In this document: piece after piece, positions 9,519 through 18,327 of the stretch
Layout: every line of letters begins with the position of its first letter
Position numbering within the stretch: position 1 is the stretch's first letter
Source of the DNA: Cyclobacteriaceae bacterium
Lineage (GTDB): Bacteria > Bacteroidota > Bacteroidia > Cytophagales > Cyclobacteriaceae
Direction: 5' to 3'
Length of the DNA: 64,000 bases
Assembly: GCA_028285445.1 (NCBI GenBank)
Contig: JANQPQ010000004.1
Coordinates: 26,672 to 90,671 of the forward strand
The notes under the pieces: generated by a model
Databases searched by the model: none
The model's input: the letters and a program-made list of their open reading frames with translations, nothing else
What the model was told of the DNA's origin: nothing
Position numbers and translations under genes: made by a program

Positions 9519-10137
9519 CATCTTACTGCTTTGGCCAATCCTCGGTTTTACACAGGAAGAGGAAGACGTGCCGATGATAGACAATGGGGTTGATATCACG
9601 GTTGACTACCTTAAGCTTGGCAGTTTTCTTCTTGATGTTGAAACCAAGTTCGAGGGAGAAATTGGCCTCTTAGTCAAACGTCACTATAGAGTGTCGTTAG
9701 CTTATGGCTATGCTGAACTAAAACCTGATAGCGTTTACAATAATGGTATTCACGAAGCAGAAGGAACTTATTTGAGAGTTGGCCTTGATTACCTGTTAAA
9801 CATAAACCCACAAAATAACCTTCTACTGGGCTTGCGCTACGGGCAAAGTGAGTATGATGACTTTGTTAGTGGCGGAATATCAAATAGCACTTTCGGAAAT
9901 ACTCCTTTCGAGGTCAGAAGGCAAGGACTAACGGCATCATGGTTTGAGTTGTCGCTCTCCTCTGAAACAAAAGTGCTTACTAACTTCTATTTGGGAGGTC
10001 GATTGCGAGTAAAGGTTCTTAAGGATTTTGACAAGCCAGATAACATCAACCCATACTCTCTTCCAGGCTACGGGCGGCACTTTGACAAGAGCATTCCGGC
10101 AGTAAATCTCTACCTTAAGTATCTCATTCCTTTCTAA
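9490..10137 (+). CDS. Outer-membrane beta-barrel-like protein, DUF6048-like
   Basis: The 215-residue protein has a signal peptide ending near GFTQ (residue 22). The mature part alternates aromatic and polar residues in strands such as YRVSLAYGYAEL, NNLLLGLRYGQSEYDD and NFYLGGRLRVKVL, and ends in YLKYLIPF, a C-terminal aromatic typical of outer-membrane barrels. The pattern fits DUF6048 proteins. It overlaps the preceding lipoprotein gene, implying coupled expression and possibly a barrel-lipoprotein pair. It converges on surE with a 4-base overlap. Confidence 0.65.
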   Translation: MKQPSIYIISILLLWPILGFTQEEEDVPMIDNGVDITVDYLKLGSFLLDVETKFEGEIGLLVKRHYRVSLAYGYAELKPDSVYNNGIHEAEGTYLRVGLDYLLNINPQNNLLLGLRYGQSEYDDFVSGGISNSTFGNTPFEVRRQGLTASWFELSLSSETKVLTNFYLGGRLRVKVLKDFDKPDNINPYSLPGYGRHFDKSIPAVNLYLKYLIPF

Positions 10138-10910
10138 TCAAGGATTTGCCAGGAATCATTGAGATGGTTTATCGAATGATAGGCCGTTAGATCATATTGG
10201 CATGGAACTACAGATATATAGTTGTTGGCAATTGCCCATTCATCGTTGTCTTCACCTTTATCATAATTCACGAAATTCCCAGCCATCCAGAAATACCTTC
10301 TCCCGTTTGGGTCATGTCTTTGGTCAAACTCTTCTTGCCACTTGGCGTTGGCCTGTCTGCAAATTTTAATACCTGCAATATTCTGGTTCCTTTTAGGTGG
10401 AATGTTCACATTAAGGGCTACACCCTTTGGAATGCCTCTAGCCAGGGTTTCAAGAGTTATCTTTTTGATGTAGTCATGTACGTGACTAAAATCTGCTTCC
10501 GAGGAGTAGTCGCAAAGTGAAAATCCAATGGCTGGCATTCCCTCCAATGCGCCCTCTATTGCTGCAGACATTGTACCAGAGTAAAGCACGCTAATCGACG
10601 TATTACTTCCATGATTGATGCCACTTACTACAATATCGGGCCACTTATCTTTTAGCACAAAATGCTTGGCCATCTTTACGCAATCTGCAGGTGTTCCGGA
10701 GCATTCGTAGGCGGGAATTTCACCAAAAATGTCAGTCTTCTCCAGCCGTAGAGTTTCTCCCACCGTAATTGCATGCCCCATCCCGGATTGTGGGCTATTG
10801 GGGGCCACCACCACTACCTCTCCTATTGAAGCCATTATCTCAACCAGCACCGCTATGCCTCTGGAGGTAATGCCGTCATCATTGGAAACTAAAATTACGG
10901 GCTTGCTCAT
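10134..10910 (-). CDS. surE: 5'/3'-nucleotidase SurE
   Basis: The 258-residue protein begins KPVILVSNDDGITSRGI, the SurE signature with the metal-binding Asp pair. Conserved blocks APNSPQSGMGHAIT, YECSGTPADCVKMA, VSGINHGSNT and VLYSGTMSAAIEGA follow. SurE removes phosphate from nucleoside monophosphates with a divalent metal and is thought to act in stress survival and nucleotide salvage. Length and motif order are normal. It is convergent with the barrel gene on the left. Confidence 0.95.
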   Translation of the reverse strand: MSKPVILVSNDDGITSRGIAVLVEIMASIGEVVVVAPNSPQSGMGHAITVGETLRLEKTDIFGEIPAYECSGTPADCVKMAKHFVLKDKWPDIVVSGINHGSNTSISVLYSGTMSAAIEGALEGMPAIGFSLCDYSSEADFSHVHDYIKKITLETLARGIPKGVALNVNIPPKRNQNIAGIKICRQANAKWQEEFDQRHDPNGRRYFWMAGNFVNYDKGEDNDEWAIANNYISVVPCQYDLTAYHSINHLNDSWQILD

Positions 10911-10986
10911 ATAGCAAATGTAAGTAAAGCACCAGATGAATTTTGGCCTTTGCTATGAATAAGTTTAAAATGAAAAAGGATTGGAC

Positions 10987-11604
10987 TTATGAATCCAGTA
11001 TGGCATTGTAGTAGGCCATAATACGAGCAAGATCTCGCTTCTTGTCGGTCTTTAAGTTGTTTTTCTTTATGAATTGCCGTACCTGCGGCCCCTTTCTTCC
11101 AAACATGTCGATTAGCTCCTTCTTCTTCTTATTGTAGAATGTGATGTTTCCTTTTCCATCAAGAAAGTAGAAATCGTAGTTGAGGGCTTGTCTATTATAG
11201 GTACCACCCGACCAGTAGTAAGAATTATATTGAGAGGTTTGCTGTACTATACTCTCCCGGGCCAACAAAGTAAGCTTACCTTCAAAAACAACTTCAAAAA
11301 TGTAGGGCGCCTTGTAGCCGGGCCGAACGTTGTAATCGAGCACATAAAACTGTCGATAGTTGTCTACGGTTACGTCAAAAATTTCGAAGAAAAATAGCTT
11401 GCGAGAGCTGTAAGCAAATAGCCGTGTTGCTGTCTGTATCCTTACAATATCATTTTCCAGGTCATACTTTACCTCTCCCTGTAAAGTATCGCCTGAAACG
11501 AGCACTACTTTTCCAGCATGCCAGAATTCTGAGGGGAACTGCTGGCCATGAGAGAGGGTTGCTAAACTAGCAACGAGCACTATAGCCAAAAGGCTTCTAA
11601 ACAT
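10987..11604 (-). CDS. Secreted protein of unknown function downstream of ribBA
   Basis: The 205-residue protein has a signal peptide (FRSLLAIVLVASLATLSHGQ). A beta-rich region follows with the pattern AGKVVLVSGDTLQGEVKYD, then a basic C-terminus (KKNNLKTDKKRDLARI). The GDTLxGxIxYD-type start recurs in several exported Bacteroidota proteins and resembles the beginning of the CHAT protein at 50,106. I do not recognise a named family. Its ATG overlaps the ribBA stop by one base, so it is co-transcribed with riboflavin biosynthesis, perhaps only by position. Confidence 0.7.
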   Translation of the reverse strand: MFRSLLAIVLVASLATLSHGQQFPSEFWHAGKVVLVSGDTLQGEVKYDLENDIVRIQTATRLFAYSSRKLFFFEIFDVTVDNYRQFYVLDYNVRPGYKAPYIFEVVFEGKLTLLARESIVQQTSQYNSYYWSGGTYNRQALNYDFYFLDGKGNITFYNKKKKELIDMFGRKGPQVRQFIKKNNLKTDKKRDLARIMAYYNAILDS

Positions 11605-12824
11605 TATCTGTCTTTCAGGATATCGTGACCCATTTTGTCCCTTTTCGTCTTTAGATACTTCTCATTATGACGATTAGGTTCAATTTCAATTGCTACCGTA
11701 TCCACAATTTCTAAGCCATAACCAATCAGGCCTGCTCTCTTTTTTGGATTATTTGACATCAGGTTGATCTTGCAAACTCCCAGATCTCGTAGGATTTGAG
11801 CCCCTACCCCATAATCTCTTTGATCCATTTTGAAGCCCAAGGCGTTGTTTGCCTCTACTGTATCCATACCCTCTTCTTGTAATTTGTATGCCTTCAGCTT
11901 GTTGATAAGCCCGATACCTCGCCCCTCTTGATTCATGTAAAGTACTACTCCCTTTCCTTCTTTTTCTACCATACTCATGGCAGCATGCAATTGGTTGCCG
12001 CAATCGCAGCGGAATGAGTGAAAGATATCACCGGTAACACAAGATGAATGTACACGCACCAACAAAGGCTCGTCTTTTTGCCAGGTACCCTTAACCAAAG
12101 CCAGGTGCATATCGTCTGTATTGGTTTGCCGGTAGGCCGTTAATTTAAAAGTACCATATTCTGTGGGCAGGTTTACTTCTATCTCCTTCTCAATCAGGCT
12201 TTCAGTTTTGAGTCTATACTCAATTAGATCTTTAATTGACACCAGCTTTAGTTTGTGTTTGTCAGCTACCTTTCTCAAATCTGGTAGCCTGGCCATGGTG
12301 CCATCCTCATTCATTATCTCTACCAAAACACCCCCTGCTCTAAAGCCGGCCAGGCGTGCGAAATCAATTGCTGCCTCAGTATGGCCTGTTCTTCTTAGCA
12401 CTCCACCCTTCTTTGCTTTGAGGGGGAAAATATGCCCGGGTTTGCCAAGTTCGTGAGGTTTTGTGTCAGGATTAACCAGCGCTCTGATAGTCTTGGCCCG
12501 GTCGCTGGCAGATATACCGGTTGTACAACCATGGCCCAACAAGTCTACAGATACGGTGAAAGGGGTCTCGTGCAGGGCGGTATTCCTTCCTACCATTAGC
12601 TCTAACTCCAATTCCTCACAACGTTCTTCAACCAGGGGTGCGCAAATTAGCCCACGGCCATGGGTAGCCATGAAGTTTACTATATCAGGGGTTACACATT
12701 CGGCAGCGCAAATGAAATCGCCCTCATTTTCCCTGTCTTCATCATCAACAACGATTATCACTTCACCATTTTGAATGGCGGCAATTGCATCTTCTATTGA
12801 ATCCAATACGATTTCCTTACTCAT
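11604..12824 (-). CDS. ribBA: Bifunctional 3,4-dihydroxy-2-butanone-4-phosphate synthase / GTP cyclohydrolase II
   Basis: It carries the two entry reactions of riboflavin synthesis in one chain of 406 residues. The RibB half shows [39 protein letters not shown] and [16 protein letters not shown]. The RibA half shows the zinc site [17 protein letters not shown] (three Cys) and [11 protein letters not shown]. All key residues are present in both halves, so both activities are expected. The ATG at 12824 is preferred over a GTG two codons upstream. A TAAATTTG -7-like element lies upstream; I see no FMN riboswitch. Confidence 0.95.
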   Translation of the reverse strand: MSKEIVLDSIEDAIAAIQNGEVIIVVDDEDRENEGDFICAAECVTPDIVNFMATHGRGLICAPLVEERCEELELELMVGRNTALHETPFTVSVDLLGHGCTTGISASDRAKTIRALVNPDTKPHELGKPGHIFPLKAKKGGVLRRTGHTEAAIDFARLAGFRAGGVLVEIMNEDGTMARLPDLRKVADKHKLKLVSIKDLIEYRLKTESLIEKEIEVNLPTEYGTFKLTAYRQTNTDDMHLALVKGTWQKDEPLLVRVHSSCVTGDIFHSFRCDCGNQLHAAMSMVEKEGKGVVLYMNQEGRGIGLINKLKAYKLQEEGMDTVEANNALGFKMDQRDYGVGAQILRDLGVCKINLMSNNPKKRAGLIGYGLEIVDTVAIEIEPNRHNEKYLKTKRDKMGHDILKDR

Positions 12825-12846
12825 AATCACGGCATTTGGCCTACTG

Positions 12847-12854
12847 CAAATTTA
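12847..12854 (-). promoter_or_regulatory. Possible -7 element of ribBA
   Basis: On the minus strand this reads TAAATTTG, an exact TANNTTTG match 23 bases before the ribBA ATG. No TTG stands at the expected -33 distance, so this is a partial match. Confidence 0.35.
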
Positions 12855-12930
12855 CTAATTTTAAGGCAGTTGGAGGGTGTGGGTAAATAACAAAACTATT
12901 GGCGATGGGGTTCGGCCAGAAGGGCCTGGT

Positions 12931-14850
12931 CTATGAGTTAACCACAATACCCAGCGATTTTCCTATCTCTACTTCTGACTCTTTCAATTTGGTATGTATC
13001 TGCTGTAGTTTCTGTTCCTCAGCATCCCCCTGAGCAGTTTTCAACTTTTCAACATTCTCGGTGATAAGTTTCTTCACAAGATTGTATTTCAAACGTAATA
13101 CCGTAACATAAACCATGTTGTCGAGTACGTCCTCAGGGCTTGGGACAAATATGGAATGCTTACTCCAGTTCTCGCTCAATTCATGTTTATTGGTAATCAG
13201 ATCAATCACCTCACGCTTGACTTGCTCGGTGCCTTTCTCAACAAAGTAATTACTATCGATTATGTTACCCTTCGAAAGTTCCTGCTTGTAGGTGTCAAGT
13301 ATTTCACGATAGGCTGGAGTAACAAACTCAATTTCCTCCAATTCATTAAGCAGGTAATCTGAAAGTCTATAGTCCTCTTCCATCTCCTTAAGGCCGTAGT
13401 TTAGCAGTAGCCTTATGCACTCCTTCTCCTGAAAAGCTACCAAGGCATCAGGATCTGATTCCTTGACCTTTTCCTGCTCATTAACGATGTCGTCTATCGG
13501 CATTATAGCCTCCTGCCTTTCCGCAAGGCGTCTTTTCTGGCGACGGTCGGTTATCAGAATTTTATTCTGCTCAGCGATTAGTATTGACTCATCAATTTCC
13601 AGCAGCTTAGAGGTTTCTTTTACGTAAACTGCCCGTTTTACCGGATCCGGAATTTTGGTGATGCTGCTGACTATCTCTTTGATTGTTTCAGCCTTTTTTA
13701 CCGGATCCTCACTGGCCTCCTTTGCGTAGAGTTCAATTTTGAAGGATATAAAATCGCGAGCGTTTTCTTCCAGGAAAATCTTAAACTCGTTATTTCCAAG
13801 CTCCTTGGCGTAGCTATCGGGATCTTGCCCATCAGGGAAGATCACCAACTTCACATTAAGACCACCTTGAAGCAGCATATCAACGCCGCGCAAAGATGCT
13901 TTGATTCCTGCTTCGTCGCCATCAAAAAGCATGGTTACGTTGTCTGAGTAGCGCCGAATAAGTTTGATCTGATCTTCTGTCAAGGAAGTACCTGAAGACG
14001 AAACTACATTCTCAATGCCAGCCTGATGCAGGGAAATCACATCGGTGTAGCCCTCTACCAGATAACATCGTTCCTGGTCGCGAATTGCGCGCTTCGCTAA
14101 GTGAAGCCCATAGAGCGTATTGCTCTTGTTGTAAATATCAGTTTCTGGACTATTGATATACTTCGGTGACTTCTTGTCTTTCTTTAGCGTTCGAGCCCCA
14201 AATGCAATTACTTTTCCTGTAAGGTTATGAATAGGAAAAATTACCCGGCCGCGGAACCGATCGTATTGTTTGCTTTCTTTCTTTATCAGCAGCCCAGCCT
14301 TCTCTAAAAGGTCTTGACTATAACCCTTTTCACCAGCTGCCACTGTTAAAGCATCCCATGCTTCCAGGCTATGACCCAGCTCAAATTTCTTGATGATTTC
14401 GTCAGGGTAACCTCTCTCACGCAAGTAGGCGAGCCCGATGTTCTTGCCCTCCTCTTTTTCCCAAAGTACATCCTGGTAAAAATCGTTGGCAAAAGCCAAC
14501 ACTATGAACAGCGCATCTCGCTCGTTTTGAGCCTGAATCTGATCTTCAGATAACTCCTCCTCTTCTACCTCAATACCATACTTCTTACCTAGGTACTTGA
14601 TCGCCTCTATATAGTTAAGGCCTTCATACTCCATAATGAAGTTGATAGCATCCCCTCCTTTGCCTGAACTAAAGCATTTGTAGATTCCCTTAGCAGGGGA
14701 AACATAGAAAGAAGGAGTTTTTTCGTTGGTGAACGGGCTCAGGGCTTTGTAGCTTTGGCCCGATTTCTTCAGAGAGACGAAATCACTAATTACATCCACC
14801 ACGTCTACGCGGCTTTTGATGTCGTCAATGATTTTGTTGTCTATCGGCAA
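12931..14850 (-). CDS. dnaG: DNA primase DnaG with degenerate zinc site
   Basis: The primase makes RNA primers for replication. The 639-residue protein has the N-terminal zinc-finger-like domain (1-100), a TOPRIM catalytic core (LVEGYTDVISLHQAG, then MLFDGDEAGIKASLRG) and a helical C-terminal DnaB-interacting part. The usual CHC2 zinc ligands are mostly replaced: S38, T41, C59 and S62 stand where Cys, His, Cys, Cys are expected (LSPFTNEKTPSF, KCFSSGKGG). From memory, other Bacteroidota DnaG proteins share this loss. The start is TTG; an in-frame stop lies two codons upstream and no ATG is available. Confidence 0.94.
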   Translation of the reverse strand: MPIDNKIIDDIKSRVDVVDVISDFVSLKKSGQSYKALSPFTNEKTPSFYVSPAKGIYKCFSSGKGGDAINFIMEYEGLNYIEAIKYLGKKYGIEVEEEELSEDQIQAQNERDALFIVLAFANDFYQDVLWEKEEGKNIGLAYLRERGYPDEIIKKFELGHSLEAWDALTVAAGEKGYSQDLLEKAGLLIKKESKQYDRFRGRVIFPIHNLTGKVIAFGARTLKKDKKSPKYINSPETDIYNKSNTLYGLHLAKRAIRDQERCYLVEGYTDVISLHQAGIENVVSSSGTSLTEDQIKLIRRYSDNVTMLFDGDEAGIKASLRGVDMLLQGGLNVKLVIFPDGQDPDSYAKELGNNEFKIFLEENARDFISFKIELYAKEASEDPVKKAETIKEIVSSITKIPDPVKRAVYVKETSKLLEIDESILIAEQNKILITDRRQKRRLAERQEAIMPIDDIVNEQEKVKESDPDALVAFQEKECIRLLLNYGLKEMEEDYRLSDYLLNELEEIEFVTPAYREILDTYKQELSKGNIIDSNYFVEKGTEQVKREVIDLITNKHELSENWSKHSIFVPSPEDVLDNMVYVTVLRLKYNLVKKLITENVEKLKTAQGDAEEQKLQQIHTKLKESEVEIGKSLGIVVNS

Positions 14851-14866
14851 GAGTCAAGTATTTGTT

Positions 14867-14874
14867 CAAAGATA
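14867..14874 (-). promoter_or_regulatory. Possible -7 element of dnaG
   Basis: On the minus strand this reads TATCTTTG, a TANNTTTG match ending 16 bases before the TTG start, which implies a very short leader. No -33 TTG is seen at the right distance. Confidence 0.35.
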
Positions 14875-14987
14875 GGCCATAAGCATCATTAGCTTTCCAC
14901 ATAAAATCCACAAGCATTGAGTTTCAGGTTTCCGGTTTGGGGTTGAGTGAATTGGCTCCGAACTCGAAACACACAACACACAACTAA

Positions 14988-15722
14988 CTATTGCAGCCAA
15001 TCCACCCTCCTCATCAATTCTTCCTTATGCGACCTACTCAAGGGTATTGAGGTCTCGCCCACATGAATGAGATTGTCTTGCGTGTCGATACTTTTAATTT
15101 TCTGTAGGTTGACTGCATACTTCCTGTGAACCCTAAGGAAGCTATCATCTGGCAATTTCTCTTGTACTGCACCTATGCTCATGCGGAGCACGAACTTTCG
15201 GCCATCTTCAGTAAAAATGGTGCTGTATCTATCCTCCACTTCCAGGTAAACAATTTCATCCACATTTACCTTTTCCAACTTGCTTCTATTCTTAATAAAG
15301 AATGAATGCCCAAAGGATCTGTCTTCACTCCACTCTGCGCTATTGTCACCGCTAGTCCCCTTATCTGATATTGCTAGTTCTATTGCTCTTTGTAATGCCT
15401 TGTCATCGAAGGGCTTGGTCAGAAAAGCATGTGGTCCAACCTCGCGTGCCCTGGCAAAGGTCTCATCATCAGAGAGAGAAGTAATGAAGATGGTAGGCAA
15501 TTTGGTTTCAAGTGAGTCTACCAGCTCTATGCCATCCATGGTGCCATTGATGTTGATATCAGCCAAAAGCAAATCAGGGCTTAACTTCTCTATTTCAACC
15601 TTGGCGGTGTCGCTGTTATCTGATCTACCAGCCAGCTCATAATCCAACTTTTCCACAAGAATCTCGAGCTGGTTGGCAAAGAGCTCCTCATCTTCAATTA
15701 TGTAGATAGATATATTGGCCAT
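14988..15722 (-). CDS. LytTR-family response regulator
   Basis: The 244-residue protein has a receiver domain with the acidic pair E10/D11, the phospho-acceptor D55 (LLLADININGTMDGIEL) and the lysine of LTKPFDD. It is followed by a LytTR DNA-binding domain (VDEIVYLEVEDRYSTIF, FLRVHRKYAVNLQKI, IPLSRSHKEEL). It presumably binds direct-repeat operators when phosphorylated. Its ATG follows the stop codon of the upstream kinase gene with no spacer (TAAATG), so the two form a coupled two-component system. Confidence 0.92.
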   Translation of the reverse strand: MANISIYIIEDEELFANQLEILVEKLDYELAGRSDNSDTAKVEIEKLSPDLLLADININGTMDGIELVDSLETKLPTIFITSLSDDETFARAREVGPHAFLTKPFDDKALQRAIELAISDKGTSGDNSAEWSEDRSFGHSFFIKNRSKLEKVNVDEIVYLEVEDRYSTIFTEDGRKFVLRMSIGAVQEKLPDDSFLRVHRKYAVNLQKIKSIDTQDNLIHVGETSIPLSRSHKEELMRRVDWLQ

Positions 15723-18140
15723 TTAAGCAGCTTCCACGTGACGAGGTAAATCGAAAGTAAAAGAAGAGCCCTTACCCAGATCACTATTAACACTGATTGA
15801 GCCCTTATTAAGTTCGACAAGCTCTTTGCATAATATAAGCCCCAGTCCTGAACCCTTTTCGCCCTTTGTTCCAACCTCACTTTTTGTACTAAGATCGAAT
15901 AGCTTGGGCAATCTGTCGGCTGCTATTCCAGTGCCATTGTCATTTATTTTAATTACTGATTTCTCACTCTCCGTGGACACATCAACAACCACCTCCCCAC
16001 CAGCATCAGTATACTTAATGGCATTGGCTATTATGTTCCTCAGGATAGTTTGCACGGCCTTATTATCAGCATAAGCAAGATTGTTATCTCCAATATTATT
16101 GATCAAGGATACACCTTTCAGGCTTGCAACTGGTGTCAGTAAATCAACGACCTCTGCTGTCGCATTTCTAAGATCGACCTCCTCCGGATGATAAGGAATC
16201 ATACCATTTTGCAACAAGGCCCAGTTCAAGAGATTGTCTAGCAAATCAGTTAGCTTTTTGGTGGTACCCTCAATCTCCCCAGACAATTTCTCCAGTTTCT
16301 CCGGCTGTTGTTTTTCCAGGTGATAGTGAATCTGATCTCCCACACTTTGTAAGCCTAACAGAGGGCTGCGCAAATCATGGGCAATAATGCCGAAGAATTT
16401 GTCCTTTGTTTGATTAAGCTGCGTTAGCTGAACATTCTGGGCCTCTGTTTTTGCCTTTACTGACCGTAAGTTGGTGTAGAGGTAGCCCATCATTACAAGA
16501 ATCACAACCAGTACAACTCCAATAATGATATAAAGTTGATTGCGGTCGGCCAGCAATTGGGCGTTTTGCTGAGCCAGTTCTTTCTCCTTTTGAAACCCCA
16601 CCACTTCCTGCCTTACCTGTTCCTCTTTTAATTTTGCCTGAGCATCGGCCGTGTAAATGCTGTCTGTATAGTTGTAATAAGCTTGGTGGTTCTCATAAGC
16701 CTGCTTGTATTCTCCCATCCCATCATAAATCTTACTGAGTAGGTAGAAACTGTTTTTAGCCAGTGTTATGTCCTTTGTGTTTTTCACTTTTTGCAAACCC
16801 GACTCTACATAATACAAGGCGGAGTCATAGTTCTCTCGGTAGAAGAAAATCTCGGCCAAATTGTATTCGCAGTTGGCAATATTGAATAGTTGATTTACCT
16901 GGGTGTAAAGTCCAAGTGATTTGCGAAAATAGCCTTCAGCCGCCTCCATATCTCCAACTTTGCCTTCGTAAGTTCCCTGAAGCCTATAAAACCACGCTTT
17001 TGAATTCTTATCTTCTATTGAATCCAAAGCCAGTAAAGAGTCGTCAATAATATGCTTAGCCCCAGCGAGGTTCTCCTTCTTAAGCTGAATATTAAGGTTT
17101 TGCAGCCCGGTATTGAAATGCCAGACAGAACGATTAATCTGCTTGTAATAGATTAGGTTTTCTTCCACATACTTCTCGGCAGTCTCATAATCTTCAAGGT
17201 TAATGAAAAGACTGATCATGGTATTATTCGCTCTTGCCACGTCATTTTGAAGTCCCAATTCCTCAAACATTAATCTACCTGTCTGTAAGTGTTGAAGAGA
17301 TTCCTGATATCGGCCCAAGGAAGAATAGAGGATACCAAGATTCGAGTTGATCCAGGCGATATCCGCCTTCACTCCTCTTTGCTCAAATATTGTAAGTGCT
17401 TCAATCTTGCTTTCTAGTGCTTTGCTGGAATTGCCCATATTAAAATAGAGGTCACCCATGTTATCCAGGAGGTTACCCAAGTGAAACTCAGGGTCGATTA
17501 GCTGGTATGAAGGTCGGCCTAGCCTCGGATCGACTTCAGGGTTTGCGGCCATCTCTCTGAAAGTGGCCAAGGCTTGGCTGTTATAGTCAAACGCCTTTTC
17601 GAAATCACCTAGCCTACTGTAAACGGTACCCAGATCTTTAAATACATTGGCTTTATTCTTTTGATTTACATTGCCAGTCAATTCTGGCAATAGCCCTAAA
17701 AGGATTTCCTCCCCCTTCTTAACATCCCCCTTTTCCCACATGTAATTCTCGCCAAGCTGAAACCCCGCATACACCTCCGCATCTTTATTATTGTATTGCT
17801 TAGCGACAGCTATTGCCTCTTCACAAAGTCTTATAGCCTTGTCGGCATCGTACTCATGCAAATAGGCAATGGTATTTTCCATAATCAGCGCATAGGCTTC
17901 TGCTTCTGGAATATTGTGCTCCTGCCAAAGTTCCCTGACTCTTGCAATTTGCGCTTTACCACTGTCGTATTCTCCAGCATTAATATATGCTCGCCCTAAG
18001 GCCATAGCCAAGTCAATCTGATCCCATCCTGGTTTGGCATTGGGCTCGTAGCGTTTTAGACTATCGATGGTGTTTTGAAAGGCGAAAGTGCTACTGAGGC
18101 TAAGAACCGCAGATAAGCACATGGCTGCTAATCGTAACAT
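15723..18140 (-). CDS. TPR-containing sensor histidine kinase
   Basis: The 805-residue protein has a signal peptide and then about 480 residues of tetratricopeptide repeats (for example VYSRLGDFEKAFDYNSQAL and ADIAWINSNLGILYSSLGRY). A short coiled coil and one transmembrane helix follow (YIIIGVVLVVILVMMGYLY). The cytoplasmic kinase core has the HisKA H-box FFGIIAHDLRSPLLGL with His588, and HATPase motifs NAIKYTDAGG, NDNGTGIAADRLPKLFD and GSGLGLILCKEL. The TPR region should be periplasmic and act as the sensor. It is directly coupled to the LytTR regulator, an unusual pairing because LytTR regulators more often go with LytS-type kinases. Confidence 0.93.
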   Translation of the reverse strand: MLRLAAMCLSAVLSLSSTFAFQNTIDSLKRYEPNAKPGWDQIDLAMALGRAYINAGEYDSGKAQIARVRELWQEHNIPEAEAYALIMENTIAYLHEYDADKAIRLCEEAIAVAKQYNNKDAEVYAGFQLGENYMWEKGDVKKGEEILLGLLPELTGNVNQKNKANVFKDLGTVYSRLGDFEKAFDYNSQALATFREMAANPEVDPRLGRPSYQLIDPEFHLGNLLDNMGDLYFNMGNSSKALESKIEALTIFEQRGVKADIAWINSNLGILYSSLGRYQESLQHLQTGRLMFEELGLQNDVARANNTMISLFINLEDYETAEKYVEENLIYYKQINRSVWHFNTGLQNLNIQLKKENLAGAKHIIDDSLLALDSIEDKNSKAWFYRLQGTYEGKVGDMEAAEGYFRKSLGLYTQVNQLFNIANCEYNLAEIFFYRENYDSALYYVESGLQKVKNTKDITLAKNSFYLLSKIYDGMGEYKQAYENHQAYYNYTDSIYTADAQAKLKEEQVRQEVVGFQKEKELAQQNAQLLADRNQLYIIIGVVLVVILVMMGYLYTNLRSVKAKTEAQNVQLTQLNQTKDKFFGIIAHDLRSPLLGLQSVGDQIHYHLEKQQPEKLEKLSGEIEGTTKKLTDLLDNLLNWALLQNGMIPYHPEEVDLRNATAEVVDLLTPVASLKGVSLINNIGDNNLAYADNKAVQTILRNIIANAIKYTDAGGEVVVDVSTESEKSVIKINDNGTGIAADRLPKLFDLSTKSEVGTKGEKGSGLGLILCKELVELNKGSISVNSDLGKGSSFTFDLPRHVEAA

Positions 18141-18327
18141 CGGGTATAGTTTAAGTATTGAAGATAATAATCTAAGCGCTTAGTTAAATCCTTACTGCCA
18201 AGAAGTTACCAGTCACGACAACCAGATTGCAACTCACGTACATAGTCAATTTTGGGGATTTGCTGCACCATACTTTGCGATCGTACTGTGGCAATAGCCA
18301 CTCTTTGTATGACCAAAAAAATGAGTA

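Noticed and set aside
12831..12930. An FMN riboswitch in front of ribBA
   Set aside because: The short upstream region shows none of the conserved RFN stems; only a -7-like box is seen.
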